The notes under the pieces were generated by a model that was not told the origin of the DNA, searched no databases, and saw only the letters and a list, made by a program, of their open reading frames with translations. A program made the position numbers and the translations under genes. Shown piece by piece: positions 56,391 to 64,000 of a DNA stretch of 64,000 nt. The stretch is from Anastrepha obliqua (taxonomy: Eukaryota; Arthropoda; Insecta; Diptera; Tephritidae): assembly GCF_027943255.1 (NCBI RefSeq), contig NC_072893.1:92139784-92203783 (forward strand), read 5' to 3'. The number at the start of each line of letters is the position of its first letter. Positions within the stretch are counted from its first letter, which is position 1.

Positions 56391-59300
56391 CAAAATAAAT
56401 ATAATATTTTTTATTATACAACTATTGCGCTAACTAATCCGTTCTGAACTCTGGTGCGATCACCTGTTTTATAGTATGTTATAATAGAGGGCTCCCCCAG
56501 ATCTCTAATATTGTGTGCACGTGATTTTGCATCCTGTTTTTTAGGTACTCAAATGTGCATGCACGTGTACTGCTCTGATGAATTTCTTACTCAAATCAGT
56601 CATAATGTTAAAATTGACGAGGTCTGATCCGAAAAATTAGATTTTTTAAATATATGCACTTACATAATATAGTTTTCTTACTGTCTTTGACGAAACCTCG
56701 GACCTACAACTTCTGCTAATTAAAAATATTTAAGTGCATTGCTTATTTTGTGGGTGTGTTTTTTAGATTTTTTTAACATTTTCTTTTAATTTTCACCTTT
56801 TGTTTCATCTTCCCCTACCGTACGTTTATATATACATATGTATGTATGTACATTTATATTTTTGTAATAATGCGAACGCTAGTCTCTTAAGTTATTAAAC
56901 TCGCGTTGGAATATTTTTGTCGCTGTGTCATTGCTGCAGTTGTATTTCAATATAAGTATGTATGTACACACGTTTGAATTTGCCACTTTCATTGTTTTCA
57001 TTGCTATTCTTGTGAATGCTGCCATCGAACGCGAGTGCATTTAAAGATGAAAAAACAACAACAAGTCCACAGTAGTCGTAGCAGTTTGATTGCAACTTGT
57101 ATTAATTAACATTTAAACAATAATTTAATTATTCATAAAAATTGTATGTATGTATGTATGTACTTTGTAATGAAGTGGCATGTATTGTTTGTTGTTGCAA
57201 ATCCCCAAAGGCTTGATAAAAAAAAAACAAAAATTGAAATTCATGAGTTGCTGATAATGCAGTTGAGAATAATAATAGGTTGTGTATAACGAAAAAAAAA
57301 ACGAAAATATGTACATAGCACATAATTTAAACAACAGCAATAACAATGTAAATGCGCGTGTAAGTAATGAGTACCTAATAAGTGGAGATTCAGATATAGC
57401 CACCACACTCAGCAGAAAACCATAAAGTGTGTGCAGTGCCACGTGGCCATTGCTGTTGTTGTTGCTGCACACGATTGCCTCTGAAGTCTAAAATACTACT
57501 CTTTGCCATATACGAAGACGTTGCCTGCTTAGCTTACTTACTCTTAAACAAGAACTTTACTGTTGCTATCAATGTTGTTGTTACTGCTCCTCTGCCTGTT
57601 GCTTTAGCTGCGTATGATGATTGTTAGTGATTTTGTTTTGTAGTTAAAGTCAAACGGCTACTGTACGGTTGCTTTTGACACCTTCACTAGACACTCAGCT
57701 CTGCATGTTGCTTTTTTTGTTGTACTACTCCTCGCGGTTTCTGCTGGTGCTTCTTTCTGTTTCCTCGCACATTTGTGTAGTATGTATAGATATCTCCTTC
57801 TTGTTGCTTTGCTTTTGTTGTTGCCCCTGTTATTGCTACTGATTTTCACTGGCTACGCGTTTGTTTGTTGCTTTTGCTACTGTTACTGTACACAATACCC
57901 TGGCTGCTGCTTTAGTTGTTATTGTGGTTGTCGTTGTTTTATTTAGCTGCCGATTGGCGATTCCTTGAGCATGCCTATTCGAACGCTAATTAAACGTGTG
58001 CCGCCAACATTTGTTGCCACCAATTTGTGCAGACCGCGGGCATTAAAAAAAATATTAGATATTGGGTAAGAAGTATTAATTTCGACAATAAAAGGGTTAT
58101 AAACGTTTTTGTTGCTTGCGATAAAAAATGATATGTATTTATTAAAGAAAAATGTTTTATTTTTCAATAAAAGGTTAAAAAATATCCTTCATGAAAGTAT
58201 CAAAAGAGCTAGTTATAGAAATATCGGGGGTGGTCATTGAAAGTTGAAGCATTTATATTTTTTTGTGTTAAGTTTCTTAATTAAACATGTTTTTGGGCAT
58301 TTAGATAATCAATTATTTCGTTCCTACCTAATTTTTTAAAGCGTAAAAGTGATATGGCGTAAACTGTCACATTTCGTTTTAGCTGCTCCTGATGTGGTCT
58401 TTTTCGGCCGATGCTCTGCCTAAAATAAAATAATTTTGGATATGGCGCAGGGAGCTAATGGAATTTATAATTTCTCGGAGTTTGGTATACATATTTACAC
58501 CTGTTTATCGGTCAAACAACTTATTCCACATTGAAACTTTTATTCGTCTAACGGAGTGGAAAAACTTAGAAAACCTTCGTAACCTGAAGGTTTGCAACGA
58601 AAAATTATCTAAAAAAATAATGAAACTTGCACAATTAATAATTCAGTAATTGTGCAATTTTAGCTTACAAAACAACGTTTCCGTTAGTACATACATTTGT
58701 TCCTACTTTACATCCAATCTACAACACAGTTTTCCGCCTCCTCAGTCACTCAGTCACTTCAAATGTGAAGTAAGTATCGTCGGTAAACTTCAAAGTGTTC
58801 GTCCTCCGCACATTATTGCTAATTGGACAGATTGCAACAGTCACACTTAAAGCATCGGCGGCTCGAAATCAAGTCAAATAGGTGCTGTTGTCGTCACTTG
58901 ATTGAAATTACACTGTTTTACACAGTCTCACACCTACATACTTTTGTGTTTTTTTTTTTAAGAAACTAAACTGTGGTGGTGGAAAAAGCTGCAAAATAGA
59001 GTTGAATAAGAAATGCTCACTAATTATTTTCTGCCCCTAAGGGTACTTAACGACGAGCGCATTCTCAGACCATTGTCTCCTTGAGCGCAATGAAATTATA
59101 GATTTAAGCAACCACGCTCAGTGCAGTCGAAACAGAAAGAGAAAGGTCCCTAAGAAAACACGTGCCAGAGAAGTTTCTATTGTCCCAAAATCGGTCAGTA
59201 TCATGGCCGACTCATATGCATATGTACATGCGTTTTTGGCTTTGTATACGGAAAATAATAATTTTGATGCGGAAAGCTGTTTCTGTGCATATTTGTTGTA

Positions 59301-60074
59301 TAATATTAAGAAACAAGAAACAAAAGAGGTGCGTTGTTCAGGAACAATATTCATTGAATGCAATATTCGTTTTGAGATTGCATTAATCTGAAACTGGAAG
59401 TGTTGCTATACCAATCAATGGAACTAAAAAATCGTATCTCTCATTCCAGCTCGATATCAGAAAAACTTAGGGCGTACAAGTAAGCTTTAGGAGCATTTCG
59501 TTGATCTTAAAGAATAAATTCAGCTTTTCGGTCTAGTTCTTAAAGTGATAATGCTACTAAAACCGCTTACCTACATATATAAGTATACCTTGGCACTATT
59601 TAGTTAAATCTCAATGATTTTCAATCCCATATTTTATTTCAATGTCCGAAACGAATCACTTCAAGTTCCTTTGCTCGTAGGATGGTATAGAGCAACTGTA
59701 TTTCCAATTTAGTCTTTGTCGGTATATCGATTCCAAGAAATATTTTATGAGGCTAGTCGACAGGAATGTCGTTATATTATATGGGATTGGTGCGCCAATT
59801 GGATGCAACTCTTCGCAAAATAAAGGACACATTTGAAAAATACTTCAGAACGATGCGTTGGAAACCATATACATATGTATGCCCATGGTTTATCGAGCAC
59901 TACGCCGTAATGGTACTTTTTGTACTATATATTTGCTGAGATCACATTCATAGAAATGCGTTTATTTATCTATATCTCTTGAAGGGAGGGTTCGCATTGA
60001 TTTTTTTGCGTTTTAGTAGAGTTGCAAAATACCGAATTATCCTAGGAGGGTATTTCAACTAAATGAACGATTCA
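56391..60074. other. Gene-free stretch
   Basis: CATATGTATGTATGTACAT lies near 56835-56852 and GTATGTATGTATGTACTTTG near 57145. TTGTTGTTGCTGCACACG and related triplet runs dot 57450-57930. The frames at 57125-57849, 58458-58850 and 59118-59391 show no recognisable domain. No transposon ends found. Confidence 0.35.
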
Positions 60075-61022
60075 AAAACGTTGGTTTTTAATGCGTTGAC
60101 AAATTTTTCTGAGTATAAAATAGCAGAAAACGTTCCCAGAAAAAAGAAAGCGCAAAATACTACTAGCCATTTTGCAAGGATGATCGTTATATGAAGACAC
60201 AGAAGAGTGCTGCTGACATCCATCGAGAAATTTTCGTTCATTTAGAAAAGCCAATAACGAAAAGAACAGTTGAGCTTCGATTGGCAGAAGTAGAGGTTCT
60301 CGGTCGATTGGAACGGAAGAAGCCGTTTGTAACAGCATCGCTACGATTGAGGTTAGATTATATAATATCAGATTCTTTATAAGCTTTATACTTCAGCCTC
60401 ATGGTCTTTTGTGCCCCGAATTTAGTTTGCCCGAGGCCTCAGTGGCGTAATATTTTAGTCAGCGATGAAACGAAAATAAATAGGGTCGGTCCAGACGGTA
60501 GCAAGTACGTGCGGTGGCCAAAACTTGCAGCATTCGATCCCAAGTTCGTCTCACCAATCATAACGCATAGAAGAGGCTTAATAATGGTGTGGGGTTGCTT
60601 TTCGGGGAATCGCGTCGTGCTAATTCGTCATATTGAAGGTAATATGGATGCGGTCAAGTACGTTCAGATACTTCAAAATGTAATGTTACCTTAAGCTGAC
60701 GAGATTGCACCGATGATTTGGAAATTTCAATAAGACAATGATCCGAAGCACACTTCTCGTGTGGCAAAAAAGTTTTTCGAAGACAATTTGATCTGATCCG
60801 GATTGGGCATCTTCGAGTGCCGACTTAAATACAATAAAACATTTTTGAAACCACGTAAAAAATGCACTATGTACGCAGAATATCACAAATTTAGATTAGT
60901 TACTTGTAAAGCTAAGGCAGCTTGGGAATCCATTCCTTGAACGTTGTAGAGGTTTAGTAATGCCAATGCAAATGCGCTGTGCAGCAGCGATAAAGCAAAA
61001 AGGATTTTCAATAAAATATAAA
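60075..61022 (+). pseudogene. Tc1-like transposase, degenerate, nearly full length
   Basis: Broken plus frames run in Tc1 order. A DNA-binding segment comes first (60191-60382; EKPITKRTVELRLAEVEVLG, then RKKPFV). The catalytic core begins at 60401-60694: ILVSDETKINRVGPDGSKYV (first Asp), GLIMVWGCFSG, then QILQNVMLP. After a stop come DNDPKHTSRVAKKFFEDNLI (second Asp), then CKAKAAWESIP and further out-of-frame C-terminal sequence to about 61022. The SPDLNPIENLW region with the catalytic Glu is deleted. Stops and frameshifts abound. The terminal inverted repeats were not located with confidence. A different lineage from the 37810-39449 element. Confidence 0.85.
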
Positions 61023-63613
61023 TTCATAATTTTGCCTTTTGCTTGCATTTTGTATGACTTGACTATTCTTTTACAGCAAAATCGGGGTTCTATAGAACTA
61101 AACTGGCATTGAGCTCATTAAATAAAAATACAGAAACATTAAGGCGTTAGCTCTGGAATGTCGAGCCGTGCTTATTCGCCTAAATGATGTTTCTTATAAA
61201 ATGCACGCTTACCGGTTGGCCCTAAATTCAGCCCATAATCCCGCCCATTTAATTCTAAATATATAGAGTTGGTCTGGTTTGGTTTTCAGAATGTTTTCTC
61301 AGTGTTGTTGCATAGTGTTATGAAAACTAGAAAACTGTAACCAACTTCACCATCATACACACACAGATATATGGGTGTATATGTAAATGCATGCACATTG
61401 CGAAGTGGAATGCAAAGTATCGGAGAATCGGGCGCAATGATATGCGTATTTGGTGTGTACTACTCGATACCTCGTGTTGCATGCTACAGTAATAACTACG
61501 AGTAGTAGTTACCTCCCGGCTAGGCAAAAAAAAGAAATGCCTTGCTGATCCGGTCGATCGAGAGACTGAACGAAATTCGCAAGGCGCACTTGCTGCTCGG
61601 GGCAGACAGAAGCAGCAATTGCAAGCAGGCGGCAACAAATTGCATATACTATTAATAAATTGCAGCATTGAGGCGCGGCGGTGCGACAGCTGCTGTGGAG
61701 CGCAAAGTTGTTGCAATTTTATTTGATGTGAATTTTATTTTATTTAGTCCTTTTATTTCTCTATATATCTATCTCCCTCTCTCGTTCGCTCTCTGCTTCT
61801 TTTTTCTTTACGTGCATTGCACAAAATTAATTAGCAGCAACAACAATTAAGATTGGAAAGCAACAACAATAAGCGGCAAGTTTGTTGTGATGGTGCAATA
61901 AGCGGCGACATTGGGATTCGCCCATATTTAATTGAATTAGTCATAAAAAAGACAGCAGCTACAAAAAAGGCAAAATACTAGAGGGGATTATAAAAAAGAT
62001 TTACGCAGGGCTGCAAGAGGACTGGACTACTCGTACAAGAACAAATATGCTGCAGTAAAAAAACGAGATTTGCGCTACAAAGCAATAAATCGGTGTTAAA
62101 AGGGAAGAATTACTTAGAATATAGAGAGTGCGAGAGGGGTGAGAGGTGAGTGGAGGGGAGTTACAAAAAGTCATAAATATATGAGGGTTGCCGCAGCGAT
62201 TGTGTATATCGAATAACTGCCTATGTAAGTATTGTTATAAAAATATATGTGAACGTGTGTGTGTGTGAGTAGGTATGTATGTGCACACGTTACTGGGCAA
62301 ATTGAAATCGAAAAGAAAACTCGTTAATTAAAAAGTTAACATACACTTCAGTGCTGCGATCGAGGGTTGAGCGGCGAAGCCACACTCTACCGCCCGTGTA
62401 GAGCGCCTTGTCTTTACTTTGACTTGTAGCCGGGTGGAGAGTGTCGCCAGTGACGCAGTGTGGCAAGCGCTGTTGCGCACATTGCAGTTCGTTTTATTAA
62501 TAATTAAGAGCGTAGGCTAAATGCAAAAATAAAAAATATATATAAAATCATAATAAAATTGTGTAAAAGTGAGCGACAAAAGGACGGGGGAAACCAGTAA
62601 ATGCAATGGCAAAGGCACAGGCAAAGGCAAAGGCAGTGTTAGTGGATGCAGGTACTGAAGCTGAGAACAACTCAACTGGCCGGCCGACCTGTCGGTGGTT
62701 TGAATGGTTGGTTGACTGTTGGCTGGTTCGCTGACTGGAAGGCGGACAGCATTGCGGCTGTTACACGCGTAAATGCGCGAAATGCTGCAAAGACCGCGCA
62801 AAGCTGCAACCAACCAGCCAAGCAATCACTTGTCCGTCCAAGCAAGTAAGCAACATATAACCATAAAAGCCATTTATATGAAATTAGTACGTATGTGACG
62901 CTTGGTGGTGGACGGCACTACACATTGGCACCTACATACGGGACAGGCTGCCTACTGTCTGTCCGCTCGTGCATCCGACGTCTGCTTTGCTTGCGCTGGA
63001 CAGCTATCGGCCGACAGGGGCGAAAATGAATAATGAAGTGCACGCACATTACATTTTTATTAATTATTATTAAAATTATACTTCGTAAATGCAATAACAA
63101 CGTCGCAGGAAATATATGTATAACACTAGTAGCACAAATAACCACAACCACATTGCACTGTGACTCAAGCAGCAGCAGCAGCGACAATAAGAACAACTGC
63201 ATTTAAATAACAAATGCAACGAGTTGCGTTTGTTGTTTGTGTTGTATATGAATCGCATTTGTTTTCTGTCTTTTGAGTTGATTTTGCAGGTTGATTTTTG
63301 CTTTATATTATGTTTCATTTAGATTTGGAATTTCTTTCGAAATCAACCAAGTTGCTGTGCCACTCGCTGACTGTCTGTGGCTGGCAGTGTTCAGTACGCT
63401 AATGTGTTGTTTGAATTGAAATTTCGTGTATCTCCCACCCGTTGCGCTAATTTCTTTGCACTTAGCTGTGTTGAACATGAAATGGAACTTTATTGCTGGT
63501 GATCCTATATCAAATTGCATAAAAAGTGTGTAAAGACGCATTAATGGAATGCAATGCTGTATTAACAAAACTAGATCGATTGCCTTTCTTGTTTATAGCT
63601 TTTCGCAATGTAC
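61023..63613. other. Gene-free stretch with a possible first-exon region near 62.45-62.7 kb
   Basis: Most of the stretch shows no gene. At 62470-62660 a GC-mixed patch (TGTTGCGCACATTGCAGTTC) is followed by an A-rich leader and an ATG at 62605 opening 43 codons (MAKAQAKAKAVLVDAG...). A possible splice donor, GCAG then GTACTG, lies after VDAG near 62652. The GGCAAAGGCACAGGCAAAGG run is low-complexity. Exon status is a guess. Minus frames at 61327-61716 and 62517-62825 show no domain. Confidence 0.25.
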
Positions 63614-64000
63614 ATTATTATTATTAGAAGGCCATTACGCACTGCGACCAGAGCTGATCTATTGTGAAAGGCCTATTTTGTAACCCTAGAGTTTTAGGCT
63701 TTTTAAAAATTTTAGCACAATTTTGGGTTTGTTGTTCCAAAGATTGCATGGAGATACTACGATACCACTAAGGTGGTGAAGTCTCTGTCTGCCCAACGCA
63801 GGACATTCACAAAGCACATGTTCCGAGCTTTCTATGTCCATTTCGCAAAAGCGGCAGACATTGGTCTCGGATAGACCAATATTATTTAGATGGTACCTCA
63901 GGCTGCAGTGACCTGTAAGGTATCCTGTTAAAAGACGCAGATCTACTCTGTTTAGTGAGAAGAGTTTGTCAGATATTCCTTTGTTGGGACTTAGGAATAG
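63614..64000 (-). mobile_element. LINE 3' end with C-terminal zinc motif and (TAA)n tail, cut by the window edge
   Basis: The minus frame from 64000 reads FLSPNKGISDKLFSLNRVDL, then TGYLTGHCSLRYHLNNIGLS and VCRFCEMDIESSEHVLCECP, and ends KFLKSLKL and a stop near 63680. GHCxLxxHL followed by Cys-x2-Cys, His and Cys is the C-terminal zinc motif of I/jockey/R1-type ORF2 proteins. A short 3' UTR ends in a (TAA)n run at 63614-63626 (written ATTATTATTATTA on the plus strand), like I-factor tails. The upstream part continues beyond the window, so integrity of the element cannot be judged; this visible part is open. Confidence 0.85.

Noticed and set aside
56202..56393. 63-codon minus frame of alternating Ile and Asn
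   Set aside because: Direct translation of the TATATT microsatellite.

Overview
The window looks like nuclear DNA of a higher fly, most probably a tephritid fruit fly. It is AT-rich, full of dispersed CATACATATGTATG-type microsatellites and CAA/CAG triplet runs. It carries at least six copies of a tRNA-headed SINE whose body I associate, from memory, with tephritid genomes. There is no bacterial-style gene packing, no rRNA or tRNA gene and no CRISPR array.

Only one intact protein gene can be supported: an intronless, plus-strand RAD23-like gene at 14601-15506 (301 codons; UBL, one UBA, STI1/XPC-binding domain, acidic tail) with poly(A) signals just after its stop. It lacks the second, C-terminal UBA of canonical RAD23. 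Two A-rich stretches (about 34.35-36.15 kb and 62.45-62.7 kb) resemble the long CAA-rich 5' leaders of fly developmental genes, but I cannot tie either to a named gene.

The rest is gene-poor DNA crowded with transposon remains. (1) Tc1/mariner relics of several lineages lie at 7293-8151, 10150-10620, 22960-23510 (-), 28554-28760, 33012-33360, 37810-39449, 39937-40335, 43273-43953 (-), 45776-45845, 46323-46576, 53229-53530 (-) and 60075-61022; none keeps an open transposase. The 37810-39449 element has complete IR/DR termini with TA duplications. (2) Three homologous non-coding elements of about 730 bp lie at 12696-13426, 17577-18302 and 53666-54399, each between TTAA sites and each with the same internal core. 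(3) A second non-autonomous family (ends TTAGGCYGGGTCGATTT) lies at 1657-2095, 3772-4233 and 42181-42540. (4) Foldback structures lie at 9935-10149 and 20918-21606. (5) Degenerate LINE pieces lie at 31975-32210, 49290-49600 (-), 52225-52610 (-) and 63614-64000 (-, running off the window). (6) Several unclassified dispersed repeats occur in pairs or triplets.

The layout is therefore a TE-rich intergenic or long-intron region with one small retrogene-like ubiquitin-receptor gene near 15 kb and possibly the 5' leaders of one or two larger genes. There is no multi-gene system or operon. The most unusual items are the truncated RAD23 paralogue, the TTAA element trio with a positionally fixed core, and the Tc1 copy with a putative 49-bp intron. 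All comparisons were made by eye, so boundaries of degenerate repeats are approximate.
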